Source: Candidatus Altimarinota bacterium (lineage in GTDB: Bacteria; Patescibacteriota; Gracilibacteria; BD1-5; UBA6164). Taken from it: 64,000 nt of DNA. Shown piece after piece: positions 31,511-43,052 of the stretch. Within the stretch, counting starts at the first letter, position 1; every line of letters starts with the position of its first letter. The notes under the pieces are model-generated. The model was not told the DNA's origin and searched no databases. It saw only the letters and a program-made list of their open reading frames with translations. Made by a program: the position numbers and the translations under genes. The stretch is taken from positions 41,915 through 105,914 of the forward strand of contig JAQVDN010000004.1 of assembly GCA_028698305.1 (NCBI GenBank), written 5' to 3'.

Positions 31511-32503
31511 TTAAAAAATAATAATCTTATTATTTTTTTCTAGTTTCATTTCTTTGATTTCTTTTACTGTTTTGTTATTTTTTCAATTAATAAATCTAAG
31601 AACTTCAGCTATATTTGCTTCACTTAAGCCAATTGTTGAGTTTCAGTTGCTTATAAAATATATATGTTTTATTATTTCTTTTTGCAAAAGAGAAGTAAGT
31701 TTATTGAAATCATCTATATAAAAATATCAGTTAATACTTAGAGTATTTATCTTGTATTTTCAGCTGTTAAAAATTAAAATTCATTGTTCTTCTAAAAAAT
31801 CTTTTACTTCTTTATCTAAAAAATCCTTTATTTCTTCAAAATAAGATATGAGATTAGATATATTTTCTTTATAATTTGTATTTATTTTTTTAAATTGAGG
31901 GATTATGTCATGTCTTAATTTATTCCTTGTTATATCAGTATCAAAATTTGTTTTATCAATCTTGTATTCTAGATTATTTTCATCCAAATATCAAAGTATT
32001 TCATTTTTTTCTAGATTTATTAATGGTCTTAATATTGATCCTGATTTTTCTGTCATATTTATAAGTCCAGTAAGCTTAGTTCATCTTGCAAGATTAAAGA
32101 AAAAAGTCTCTATCTTATCATCTAAATGATGTCATGTTATTATTTTATCAGTATTATAAATATTTAAAATAGCATTTAAAAAAGCATATCTTTTTTCTCT
32201 TGCAACTTCTTCTAGTCATAAACTTGGATAAAAATTATCTCTTATTTCTTTTATCTTAGCTTCTGCAATCTCAACTTTGAAATTATGTTTTTTTCATAAT
32301 TCTTCTAAAAATCTTTCTTCGTCATCAGCTTCTTTTCTAAGTTTATGATTAAAATAACATGCAACTAAATTTTTTGCATATCTTGTTTTAAGTATTTCAT
32401 AAAGTATAAACATACTGTCTGGTCAAGTAGAACAGGCAAGTATTATAGGTTCATCTTCTGTGTAGTATCTTTCTAAAAAATCATTTATGTTAAATTTTAC
32501 CAT
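31511..32503 (-). CDS. tilS: tRNA(Ile)-lysidine synthetase
   Basis: 330 residues. N-terminal PP-loop ATPase: ILACSTGPDSMFILYEIL (the motif is STGPDS where most have SGGxDS), ACYFNHKLRKEADDEERFLE, ITGHHLDDKIETFFFNL and RGTKLTGL. It should attach lysine to C34 of tRNA-Ile so that AUA is read as Ile, an essential step in a genome this rich in ATA codons. The C-terminal tRNA-binding part is short and lysine-rich. Confidence 0.88.
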
Positions 32504-32558
32504 TTTTTTATTATTATTTATATAGATTTATTTTATATATTTTGTCTATCTAATCAAG

Positions 32559-32596
32559 AAAAAAGAAATAAGATTATATAATCTTATTTCTTTTTT
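32559..32596. terminator. Perfect palindromic terminator
   Basis: 38-base self-complementary sequence (AAAAAAGAAATAAGATTAT and its complement), closing the RNHCP gene. Confidence 0.85.
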
Positions 32597-32885
32597 GTAT
32601 GAAATCCAAAAAATTATCATCGGGAGCGACTTTATTTAATATTTCCTTGTTACATCTTACACATCTGTGTTTTATCATCCATCATTTATTTTTTTTGTGA
32701 TCTATATCTATAGGTTTCATAATTCATAAACAAGTGGATTCTCTATCTCAAGGAAATTCTTTATCCATATGTTTACTATGAAGACAAAAAGGGCAGTGGT
32801 TACGAGCACTACCTTCAGGATGTTTTTCTATAGTTTTACCACAATTTTCACAAATAAAACTATCATTTATCATTTTAAATCACAT
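32574..32885 (-). CDS. RNHCP-domain protein
   Basis: 103 residues. Two Cys pairs and the name-giving motif ARNHCPFCLHSKHMD are seen, preceded by FICENCGKTI and followed by CVRCNKEIL: a compact zinc-binding protein. Function is unknown; zinc ribbons of this size often bind RNA or ribosomes. Start at 32885 (ATG TGA, Met-Gly) or at the second ATG, 32873; neither has a ribosome-binding site that decides. Confidence 0.8.
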
Positions 32886-32993
32886 TTTTATATTTTTGCT
32901 ATTTTAGTAAACTATTTTTTGCAAGAGCATTTACAATCAATTTAATCAAAATCTAATATCAGTATTTGTCTAAATATAATTTATTCATATTTC

Positions 32994-34493
32994 TTAATTA
33001 AATTTAAATCACATTTTTATTCTATCCAACCAATGTATCTCAGGTAATGGAAGTCAGTGTTTCATCAAAAAATCATATTCCATCTTAACTATTTTATAAA
33101 TATTTCAATTTTTGTCTTGAATTACTTTTTTCATGATTTCAGGATTTATAAACCAGTTTCAGTTTGAATCGTATCACTGAAAATTATTTAAATCTTTAAC
33201 TTCTACAATCTCAGAATTTTCAGGAATATCAACTTTTATTTTTTCATCTCTCCACATATAACCATCTTTCTCAACTTCTTCTTTCGTAAAACTATCATCT
33301 ATTAAATAAGCCATTGTATCATTAAAGTAAAATGGATTTAAAGATCAAGGGAAAAAATCTCAAAGTATTCAATCAGAGTCCATTTGAGCAAATATCTTAT
33401 TTGCTAATTCATACCATTCGCTTTTCTCATACTCTTTATTTAATATACAAAATGATTTGTTTTTTAGTCAGATACATCAGAGACAGAAAGAACAATTAAA
33501 TAAGAATCAACTGTAATATATGTGAGAAAAATCTCATGAATTAATATTACAATATCAATTATCTCAAGGAGAAGTTCACATTCATCAATAAATATCAAAC
33601 GAATTTAAAGAAGTTGTGAAATTGTCATATATATTCTCAGAAATTCACTCTTTTCATGAAAAATTTCAAGCTAATAATAAATTTCTTCAATTTTTTATTT
33701 GATAAACATAATTGCTATTTTCTAAATTTTCACAGAAAGTACTAAAAGATGAATTTATTAAATTTGAACTATTGATATTTTTTCCAACATTAGATAAAAT
33801 TTCAGAATATTTTGAAAAAAGTTTTTTATATTTTAGAACCTCTTTTTTCTTTTCAAAATATTCACTTTTTTCATATTTAATATTTTTTATACAAAATGAC
33901 TGATTTTGTAAATCATCACAAAGTATGCATTCTTGGCATCAAATAAGATTTGTTGAAAACCATATATTATTTGAGTCAATTATGCATTTAGAATAGAATA
34001 TTTTATATGAATTTATTATTCAAACACTATTATAAACTTCTTGAGAATTATTTACTACCAAAGAACTATTTAATACATTTTTTGCATTTCAAGAAACTCA
34101 GAAACTATATAATATATTTTCTGCATAAAAGCTTAAGTGTGTTAAATAGGCATTTTTAACAGCTCAGACAGTTTCAGAATAAGTTGAATTTTCTGTTTCC
34201 CAAAAATGCCATAATCTTGGTAATCAATTTTCTAACCATAAATTAGATAACAATTTAAGGAAATTAGCTCAATTTATTAAATCTCATTTTTCTAATTGCT
34301 CGGTAGCTTTTTTGTTAAATTCTAAATCATCAATTATTTTGATTCTGTTTGATTTTGGGTATCTTGATACCTTTCAATCAATATTATAAAAACTTAATGG
34401 TTGCCAACTACAAATTTCTTTCACAAAATCCCTAAAGTTTGTCTTTTTCCTTTTCTCCTTAATTTTATCTTCCCAAATTTTTAAATCTTGCAT
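32994..34493 (-). CDS. Divergent Cys-rich family member without zinc ribbons
   Basis: 499 residues. Shares the core of the four large Cys-rich proteins upstream: a central region of short irregular repeats (CQECILCDDLQNQSFCIKN, NCSFCLGCIGLKNKSFC), then ILNKEYEKSEWYELANKIFA, GDFFPGSLNPFYFND and a C-terminal YDFLMKHGLPLPEIHWLDR resembling their ELEFYRKHNLPIPKRHPDQR. It lacks the N-terminal and C-terminal C-x2-C zinc ribbons the others have. Only a few conserved cysteines remain. Sits directly downstream of the VirD4-like ATPase gene, after a terminator. Function unknown. Confidence 0.7.
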
Positions 34494-34497
34494 AAAA

Positions 34498-34528
34498 AAA
34501 ATACTAAAAATTAAATTTCTAGTATTTT
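34498..34528 (-). terminator. Hairpin terminator
   Basis: AAAATACTA/TAGTATTTT with a long AT loop and a following T run on the minus strand, between the ATPase gene and the divergent Cys-rich gene. Confidence 0.65.
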
Positions 34529-34552
34529 AAAAGAAAAGGTTTTTTTTGCAAA

Positions 34553-36799
34553 TTATATAAGTGGCTCTCCAAAATCCTCAATCTTTTTTAAAACATCTTT
34601 TTGTTCAGTTTCTATAACTTTTTTGGCTTCAAGTAAGCTTCTATTATACTTACTTCTTGATAATTCATATAATTTTAAAATAAAATCTTTATCTATCTTT
34701 GCGTCAGGAATATAAAGAGATTTTAGTGAAAAAGGATCTTTAACTTGTCCGTGAACCATAGTTTTACAGTAAAAACATCTTTGGTTTAGATTTGCTAAAT
34801 CATAAGCCTCTAAATATGGTTCAAAATGTTGTTTCATGTAAAGAGAATCTTCAGAAGAAATTCTAAAACTTACTAAAGTTCAAACATTTCAAAATAAGGC
34901 TCTTGTTAAATTTTCTGGAATTTGTTTAATAAATTGGTGAGCGACAGAAAGCCCAAGTCAATATTTTCTAGCTTCAGAAAGTATCTCTCCAAAAGTATCA
35001 GTTGCAAAGTTTTGAAATTCATCAACATACAAGAAAAAAGGAATTCTTTTGTCTTTTTCAATTGATTGTCTAGACATAGCTGCTTGATAAATTTTCGTTA
35101 CAAACATAGCTCATAAAAATCACATAATTTCTTCTTGAAGTTTTCATTTTGGAAGTTTTATCAGAAGTATTTTTTTCTCATCCATAGCTTTTCTAAAATC
35201 AAGTTTATTGTCTTTTGCAGCAAAAATATTTTTCAAAACTTCTATTGAAAGTATTTGTCAGACCTTATTTAAAATCGGCATAATAGCTTCAGTATTGAAT
35301 TGTTGAGACCATCCAGCAAATTCATTTGTCCAGAAGTTTCTAACTACATCATCCTCAATTGCTTCAATCATTTCATATCTAAAATCCTTGTCAGTTAAGG
35401 CTCTGATTATATCAAAAAGAGTTGATCATTTTTTATCTAAAAGTGCTAAAAAAATCATTCTTAAAACATGTTCTAGTTTTGGATTCCAATTTGCTCAAAA
35501 GAATTTTTTGAAAATATCTATAAATCATTTTGCCAAAATTTGTTTTGATTCATCTTTTGCAACATCCAAAGGATTTATACAAAATGGAAATTTTTCATCT
35601 GTTGGATCAAAAATTATTACATCTTTCATTCTAGATTCAGGAATATGAGCCATTGTTTCTTCAACTAAATCTCCATGTGGATCAATAATTGCAACTCATC
35701 TACCTTGTTTTATATCATTTATAATATTGCTTATAAGAAATTTTGATTTTCAAACTCAAGTTTTTCAAATCACATAAATATGTCTAAGTCTATCTTCATC
35801 ATAAATTCAGATTGGAACAGTGATTGATCTATAATCTGAAACTCAAATAATGTTTATATCATTAGGGATATTTTTTGGGATTATCTCTCAATTTTTTTGT
35901 TTTTCAAATTCAAAATTTGGTATTCAAATAGGAAGTGCAAGTTTTTTTGATGTTACTTTTAAAAGCCCAGTTTCATTTTTTGGGTTACTTGGGAAACAAA
36001 AGAAATTTGATATTTCAAGACTTGACAAATTAAGTGGTTTTCAATATTTTCATGTTTGTATAAAATCATGTGAAAAATCAGGCCTTACATTTATATCAAA
36101 TTGATTTAAAGGATAGTTTTTAAAAATTAAAAATTTTGAAGCTATTCCTCAAAGTTTTGAATAAGCATCTTTTTTAGATGTAGATTCTACGATTATAAAT
36201 ATCTTTGTTTGAAAAAGTTCATTTTCTATCTTTGATTTATAATATTTGTATCATTCATCTTTCCAATCTTTTTGAACCTTATAATTAAAAATATATTTAA
36301 AAAAGTTAAATCTTAATTTCCATTTAAATAAAAATAATTTAAATTTTGATTTAAGATAAAAAATTATACTTTCAGTTTTTATAGGTGTAATATCAACAAA
36401 AAAACCAACCTTATCGGTTGCAACATTTAGGTTTTCAAAAGCTCTGAATATAGATTTTGTGAAATCAGTATTATCTCACTCATCTAATTTAAAAGGGAAG
36501 AAATATTTATTTTTTAGTGATAATTCTCAAACAATTGTTTTATTTGAGTCAAAATCTAGATAATTTTTATTATCAGTGTCAATTTGAAAATTATTAAAAA
36601 AACTATAAAATTGTGATTCAAATGATGAAAGAGTGCTGTCATCTAAATTTAGACTATAAAAAAATTCTCACTTTTTATAATTAAGTCAAAATACTATTCT
36701 TTTATGTTCTAGTGTTTTTCAAATATCTTCTAAAAAAGCTTCAAAATGCTTTCTTCAAGAGTCATATGAATGATAGATTTTTATTAAATAATTTTTCAT
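34553..36799 (-). CDS. VirD4/TraG-like type IV secretion ATPase
   Basis: 748 residues. The N-terminal 330 residues are a membrane-near, family-specific region. Then a Walker A, YVIGKTGVGKSKFL (about 343), whose last glycines are TGA-coded; Walker B-like VAIIDPHGDLVEETMA (about 365); and FFLYVDEFQNFATDTFGE (about 593) with a C-terminal TraM-recognition-like part (FGNVGTLVSFRISSEDSLYM). Coupling proteins of this family pump DNA or protein substrates into a type IV channel. CPR genomes often carry such an ATPase, sometimes linked to pili. No other secretion genes are near. It is surrounded by the Cys-rich paralogs and a Fic gene on the same strand. Confidence 0.85.
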
Positions 36800-36900
36800 C
36801 AACTTTATTATTTTAAATATATATAATTTATTATAAAATAATTTTCATTTTGTCAAAAGAAAAAGGAATAAAAAAGGAACGAATATTTTCGTTCCTTACA

Positions 36901-38679
36901 TTAATAAACTTCTTTTTTATAACACTCTTCACAATAAACGATTTCATTTCTATCAGGTGAATAAGTCGTTTTTATATCTTTACCACATTTATCACATTTT
37001 CTTTCAAATAATTTTCTAGGATTTTTTAAAGCAAGTCTATCTAAATGTCTTTGGTCTGGATGTCTTTTTGGAATTGGTAAATTATGTTTTCTATAAAATT
37101 CAAGTTCAGCTTTTACAATTCTAAAAGGTTTTGCAGAAACTTCACACTCAATAGCCCAGTTTAAAATATCATCAGGAATATCTGAAATATTTTCTGGTAA
37201 CATTGAAGCTTTGATAATTTTATCAACTTTTGGAAATGGAGGTTCATAGGTTGACCGATTTAATACCCCTATCTGTCCTTTGGACATCTTTCCCCTTACA
37301 GGAGAAAGAGAGAATTGAAACATATTACTTCCCTCTCCTGAAAGGGGAGGGATTGAGGGAGGGGTAATAGGAAAATACTCCATCGCTACAGTTTCATTAT
37401 ATCAAAAAGGAGAAATAGAACTTGGAAAGAATTCTCACCATTCTCAAGTTTTTTGCATGTGTTCTATGATTTTTGGAACAAGCGTTTCGTATTCCTCTTT
37501 TGTGTATTGTTTGTTTAGGATACAGTATTGTTTATTATTTAATCATACACATCAAAAGCAATTTGAAGAGTTATTAACTACATCATAACAATATAATAAA
37601 TTTGAAATATTTGATAAGCAAAAGGCAGAAAAATAAGTGTTTGAAACTTGATTTCAAACTTTGTGACATTCATAACAATTTTCTGCAGTGTTTCCCCAAT
37701 CATAAACATCATAACAATTTTTTGAATCAAAAAGCCATCATACATATTTAGAATCTTTAACATTATCTAAATCAAATCAGTAGTAAATATTTTGAGAATT
37801 TTTGATATAGTTTCAAATAACATTTTCTGAAAATAAATTTTGGTTTGATTTTTGTGGTAAAATTAGCTTTGAATATTTATCAATTAATATTTTTTTAAAA
37901 CCCAAATCACTTTTATATTTTGATAAAATATTTTCAAATTCATCTTTAGAAACTTCTTTATTTAATACAAAGAATCTTTTATTTTTTAAATTATCACAAA
38001 ATAGACAAAATTCACAACTTTCTAAATTTTTTGATTCATAAGAATTGTTACAATTATTTGAGTTTAATAAATTAAAACAATTAAAGTTACTATTTGAATT
38101 AACTAATCAATAGCAATTTTGATTATTTCTTCAAAATGAACTATCAATAGTATTTTTTGAATCCCATATTCAATTACAATAATAACAATTTTGGTTATTT
38201 GCTCACAAAAATATCAAATAACAATCTTTATTCCATCAAGCATAATTTGAATATTCACTATTCTCTTGTTTTTCTACACTTAATGACATTTTTGGAACTT
38301 CCTTCATTAATTCTTCAAACTGCTCAAAAAAACTTCTTGAAAAATCAAAATCCCTTCAATAATCCATTGGATCCCAGTTATCACTCCACCAATAACTTTG
38401 TTCATAAACTTTATATGGCTTATCTGGAGAATAAATTGAAATAATATCTTTTCAGGTTGCATCACATTTTCTTTTATAAAGTTTTCTTTCATTTCTAAAA
38501 GACAATCTTCTTTGTTGTCTGCAATCAGGGCAAAGAGTTGGTGAGGGAATTAAATATTTTTTTCACGAAAAAATAGGAGAAACTTTCTCATAAAATTCTA
38601 AATCTTTATCAGTTATTTCAAAACTTGAATTACAATGCGGACAAGTTTTTGTTTGCATTACTTTTTCATTTTGGAACAT
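36901..38679 (-). CDS. Cys-rich double zinc-ribbon repeat protein 1
   Basis: 592 residues. N-terminal ribbon TCPHCNSSFEITDKDLEFYE ... LCPDCRQQRRLSFRNERKLY (about 12-70), a YSPDKPYKVYEQSYWWSDNW segment, a long middle of irregular NCYxC-type repeats (about 135-410), then CFGCVGLNNKQYCILNKQY. The C-terminal domain has KHNLPIPKRHPDQRHLDR and a second ribbon CDKCGKD ... CEECY. A palindromic repeat adds about 35 residues (PPSIPPLSGEGSNM and on) in front of the C-terminal domain. The repeat middle could fold as a beta-helix. Known to me only as a CPR family without function. Fic lies 10 bases upstream. Confidence 0.75.
37261..37372 (-). repeat. In-frame GC-rich palindromic element
   Basis: Two hairpin-like parts, CCCCTTACAGGAGAAAGAG (about 37292-37310) and CCCTCTCCTGAAAGGGGAGGG-type (37331-37351), in a gene otherwise close to 25 percent GC. 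Read in frame as Pro/Ser/Gly-rich protein. Diverged relative of the elements at 39873 and 43424, at the same place in the paralog. Confidence 0.7.
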
Positions 38680-38689
38680 ATTTTTGAAT

Positions 38690-39442
38690 TTAATAAATTA
38701 AACTTTCAGGAAGCATGTGCAAAAACCCCAAACATTTATCATAATCAATTTCATAATAATTTACTCATAGATTTATATTTTGATAATATTTTTCTCTGTT
38801 TTCTTTATAATATCTTTCAGATTCAATTTTCCAAAAGTTATCTCATAATTTACTCACTAAAAACCATTTTTCCAAAAGTCTCGCTGTTCTTCCATTACCA
38901 TCAGAAAAGGGATGAATATGCACAAAAACCAAATGTATCATAGAAGCATAATAAAATATTTCTTCTGCAGATAAATCTTTTTTGAGTAATTTTTCTATAT
39001 CTTCAAATAATTTTTTCATTTCTTCACTTACTTTTTCAGCTTCTATAGCCAAATAAACAAGTCAATTTCTTCCAAAAACTCATACTTTTTCATTTCTATA
39101 AACTCATCTTTTTGATTTTATTAAAATGGTTTTTGAAGATAAAAGATGTGTGTATAAAAAGTTTTTTTCGTCTAATTTATTTTTCTGAGCAAAATTGTAT
39201 GCTTCAATAAGAGACTCTATTTCTTCAACATCTTTTGTTTTTACTTTATTCATTTTTGCATTCATAAAAGAATTCAAATCAAGTGTATTTCATTCAATAT
39301 TTGATGAAAAAACTGATGATGATTCAATTAAAAAAGAAAAATCTAAATTTTTTGAATTTTCGCTAAATTTTAAAATATTTTCTTTTATATTTAAAGTATT
39401 TTTCTTGTAAACTTCTAAATATTTATCTGTTATTATTAACAT
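38690..39442 (-). CDS. Fic-domain protein, class II
   Basis: 250 residues. Fic motif VHIHPFSDGNGRTARLLEKW (about 175-194) is complete: H-P-F-x-D/E-G-N-G-R. The inhibitory helix motif S-x-x-x-E-G is present near residues 46-52 (FSSNIEGNTL), so it is a self-inhibited class II enzyme that should AMPylate a target protein when released. Between them a winged or helical linker. Lies 10 bases before Cys-rich gene 1 and just after the terminator of Cys-rich gene 2, which suggests co-transcription with gene 1. Confidence 0.9.
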
Positions 39443-39443
39443 A

Positions 39444-39484
39444 AAAAAAGTATAATAAATTAATTTCTTTTATTATACTTTTTT
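39444..39484 (-). terminator. Hairpin terminator
   Basis: AAAAAAGTATAATAAA pairs with TTTATTATACTTTTTT (16 bp), after Cys-rich gene 2 and before the fic start. Confidence 0.75.
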
Positions 39485-39501
39485 GCTCTTAAATATCAAG
39501 T

Positions 39502-41298
39502 TTAATAGACCTCTCTATCATAACACTCTTCACAATAAACGATTTCTTTTCTATCAGGACTATAAGTTGTTTTAATGTCTTTTCCACATTTATCACATTT
39601 TCTATCAAATAATTTTCTAGGATTTCTTAAGCTCATTCTATCAAGATGTCTTTGATCAGGATGTCTTTTTGGAATTGGAAGATTATGCTTTCTATAAAAT
39701 TCTAATTCTTGTTTTATTATTCTAAAAGGTTTTTTAGTTATTTCACACTCAATTGCCCGGTTTAATATATCATCAGGGATTTGTGAAATATCTTCTGGCA
39801 ACATAGAAGCTTTTATGATTTTATCTACTTTTGGAAATGGAGGTTCGTAGGTTGACCGGTTGAATATCCCTTGCCCTCACCTAACCTCTCCCAATGGGAG
39901 AGGGATTTCTAAGCCCCCTTCTACCTTTGAGAGAAGGGTTGGGGATGAGGGCTTTATAGAGTGAGAGATTGGAAAATACTCCATTGCAACAGTTTCATTA
40001 TATCAAAATGGAGAAATTGAGCTTGGGAAAAATTCTCACCATTCTAATGTTTTTTGCATATGTTCTATGATTTTTGGTACAAGAGTTTCATATTGTTCTT
40101 TTGTATATTGTTTATTTAATATGCAGTATGATTTATTGTGAAGTCAAATGCATCAAAAAAGGTTTGATGACCAGCGACATAAATAACTATAATATATATT
40201 ATTTGAATTTTCCCAACATAAGTATGAAAATAGTATCATATCGACTCAGTTTCAAGTACTTATTGATTCATAACACCTATTAGCTCATCAATATCATACA
40301 TCATAACCCCAAGAATAACAATCATATATATTTGATGATCATTGAAAAAAATCAATAAAAGCAGAATCTTGCATATTTCTCGAATAATATCAGTTTTTCA
40401 CATTTTTTGAATTAAACAAAAAATCTCAGCTAGAATTTTCGCTTCAATTAAGAATAGATCATAAGTGAATGTAGTTTGATTTATTACTTAAAAATTTGTA
40501 AAAAGATTTTTTAAAATTATTTTTTAATAAAACATCTAGTTTTTGAAAATATTCCTCTTTTGAATATTGCTTATTGAAAATACAATATTGTTTGTTTCTT
40601 AGATTAAAACATCAATAAGTGTTTTTCATATTAGTACAATCAAATAAAAAGTAAGAGTCATTGCAATTGGAGACATTTATAGAGTAATATAAATTACTAC
40701 AATTAGTTATATCAATACATTCATAACAGTTATTTGATCAAAAAATACCTAGACAATCCATACAATCTTTGGAAGAATAAATATGATAACAATAATAATC
40801 ATCTTCACAGTCTCAATTTTCAAAAACTAAATAACAATTTTTTGATGCTCATGAAAAATTAACATATTCTGAATTTTCATTTATATTATTATCGGTTATT
40901 AGATTAGGATAGGGAATAATTTTCATTAATTCCTCAAACTGCTCAAAAAAACTCCTACTAAAATCAAAATCCCTTCAATAATCCATTGGATCCCATTTAT
41001 CACTCCACCAATATTCTTGATGATATACTTTAAAACTTTTATCTGGAGAATAAATTGAAATAATATCTTTTCAAGTTGCATCACATTTTCTTTTATAAAG
41101 TTTTCTTTCATTTCTAAAAGACAATCTTCTTTGTTGTCTGCAATCAGGACATAATTGAGGTATAGGGATAGAATATTTTCTATCCTGAAATATTGGTGAA
41201 ACTTTTTCATAAAACTCTAAATCTTTATCTGTGATTTCAAAACTTGAATTACAATGTTTACAAGTTTTCACTTCAATGATTTTTTCATCTTTAAGCAT
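39502..41298 (-). CDS. Cys-rich double zinc-ribbon repeat protein 2
   Basis: 598 residues with the same order as protein 1. N-terminal ribbon (TCKHCNSSFEITDKDLEFYE, LCPDCRQQRR), CDATGKDIISIYSPDKSF, a Cys/Tyr/Asn-rich irregular repeat middle (CYECIDITNCSNLYYSINVS and similar), CIGLHNKSYCILNKQYTKEQ, EWGEFFPSSISPFGYNETVA, and the C-terminal ribbon CDKCGKD ... CEECYD. Before PFPKVDKI stands a 35-residue stretch from an 80-bp palindromic repeat (SHSIKPSSPTLLSKVEGG and on). Only the middle differs strongly between paralogs, the pattern expected if it is the variable functional surface. Confidence 0.75.
39873..39952 (-). repeat. 80-bp nested palindromic element, copy A
   Basis: Outer arms GCCCTCA (39873-39879) and TGAGGGC (39946-39952) enclose hairpin CCTCTCCC-AAT-GGGAGAGG (39885-39903) and a second one around CCCTTCT ... 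AGAAGGG. GC content is far above the surroundings. Read in frame in the Cys-rich gene. Appears identical to copy B at 43424. Confidence 0.85.
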
Positions 41299-41352
41299 AA
41301 AAATATAGTTAAAAATAATGCTTTAGTTTTTAACCCCAGGGTTGATAGCTTT

Positions 41353-43035
41353 TTAATAAACCTCTTTCTCGTAACACTCTTCACAATAAATAATTTCTTT
41401 TCTATCAGGACTATAAGTTGTTTTAATGTCTTTTCCACATTTATCACATTTTCTATCAAATAATTTTCTAGGATTTCTTAAACTCATTCTATCAAGATGT
41501 CTTTGGTCTGGATGTCTTTTTGGAATTGGAAGATTATGCTTTCTATAAAACTCTAGTTCTTGTTTTATTATTCTAAAAGGTTTTTTAGTTACCTCACACT
41601 CTATTGCCCGATTTAGTATATCATCAGGGATTTTTGTTATATCATCTGGTAATTTATTTGCAGGAATTATTTTTTCTACTTTTGGAAAAGGATTTTCAAA
41701 GTCTGAATATTTAAATCATTTTGAAATAATTTCATCTTTTGATAAAGGGAAATACTCATTTGCCACAGTTTCATTATATCCAAAAGGACTTATAGAACTT
41801 GGAAAAAAATCTCACCATTCTCAAGTTTTTTGCATATGTTCTATGATTTTTGGTACTAACTGCTCATATTCTTCTTTTGTATATTGTTTATTTAATATAC
41901 AGTAGGATTTATTGCAAAGTCAAGTGCATCAAAAACAATTAGAACAGTTATTTAAACAAAGATATGAATAAATTAAATTACTTGAATTTAAAGCTCAGTA
42001 TGTAAAAATGATATTATATGTTTTTTCAAGACCTAATGATTCATAAGCAAAACTATCATCAAATGCTTGAAAATCAATATCTTGTGAATTTTTTAAATTT
42101 AGAGTATTTGTAACATATTTACAATTTTCAGAATTTTCAACTTCATATCAATAATAAATATTTTTTGAGTTAATTATGTATTCTCATAGATATTTTTCAG
42201 AATTTAAAGAATATTTACATCTATGTTTTCAATTTTCTATTATTTTAGTTAATAAATTTTTATCTGTGGTGATTTCTATTTTCAGTTTATTATATTCTTC
42301 TTTTGTATATTGTTTATTAAAAATACAATAACTTTTATTTCTTAATAGTGAGCATCAAATACAATTACTACATCAAATTAAATCATAACTTGAAAAACAA
42401 TTATAACAATCAACTATTCATAAGCAATATTTAGAAGATTTAGTATTTACACAATCAACACATTCATAACACTCTTCACAACTACTACAATTGTTAGAAT
42501 CACATAAATCTTTACTATTCATTACCCACCTACAATACATACAATCTTCATTTTTACTTGATGCAAATATTAAATAACTATTTTTTACATTTCCTGAATA
42601 ATTAACATATTCACTATTTATATTTTGAGCTGTTAATAATGATATTTGAGGTATTTCTTTTAAAAGCTCATCAAATTGTTCAAAAAAACTCCTACTAAAA
42701 TCAAAATTTTTTCAATAATCCATTGCATCCCATTTATCACTCCACCAATAACTTTGTTCATAAACTTTATATGGCTTATCTGGAGAATAAATTGAAATAA
42801 TATCTTTTCAAGTTGCATCACATTTTCTTTTATAAAGTTTTCTTTCATTTCTAAAAGACAATCTTCTTTGTTGTCTGCAATCTGGACAAAGATTAGGAGA
42901 GGGAATTAAATATTTTTTTCACGAAAAAACAGGAGATACTTTCTCATAAAATTCTAAATCTTTATCTGTTATTTCAAAACTTGAATTACAGTGTTTACAA
43001 GTTTTAGTTTCAACTATTTTTTCATTTTGTAACAT
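41353..43035 (-). CDS. Cys-rich double zinc-ribbon repeat protein 3, no insert
   Basis: 560 residues, same architecture. At the site where the three sisters carry a palindromic element, this copy has an ordinary sequence (EYFPLSKDEIISKGFKYSDF, then ENPFPKVEKI), so it shows the likely original form. N-terminal ribbon CKHCNSSF ... CPDCRQQRR; middle repeats such as CDSNNCSSCEECYECVDCVN and CSNCIGCSLLRNKSYCIFNK; C-terminal ribbon CDKCGKD ... CEECYEKEVY. Starts 17 bases downstream of gene 4's stop. Confidence 0.75.
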
Positions 43036-43052
43036 ATTTTTTGAAATTGGAT

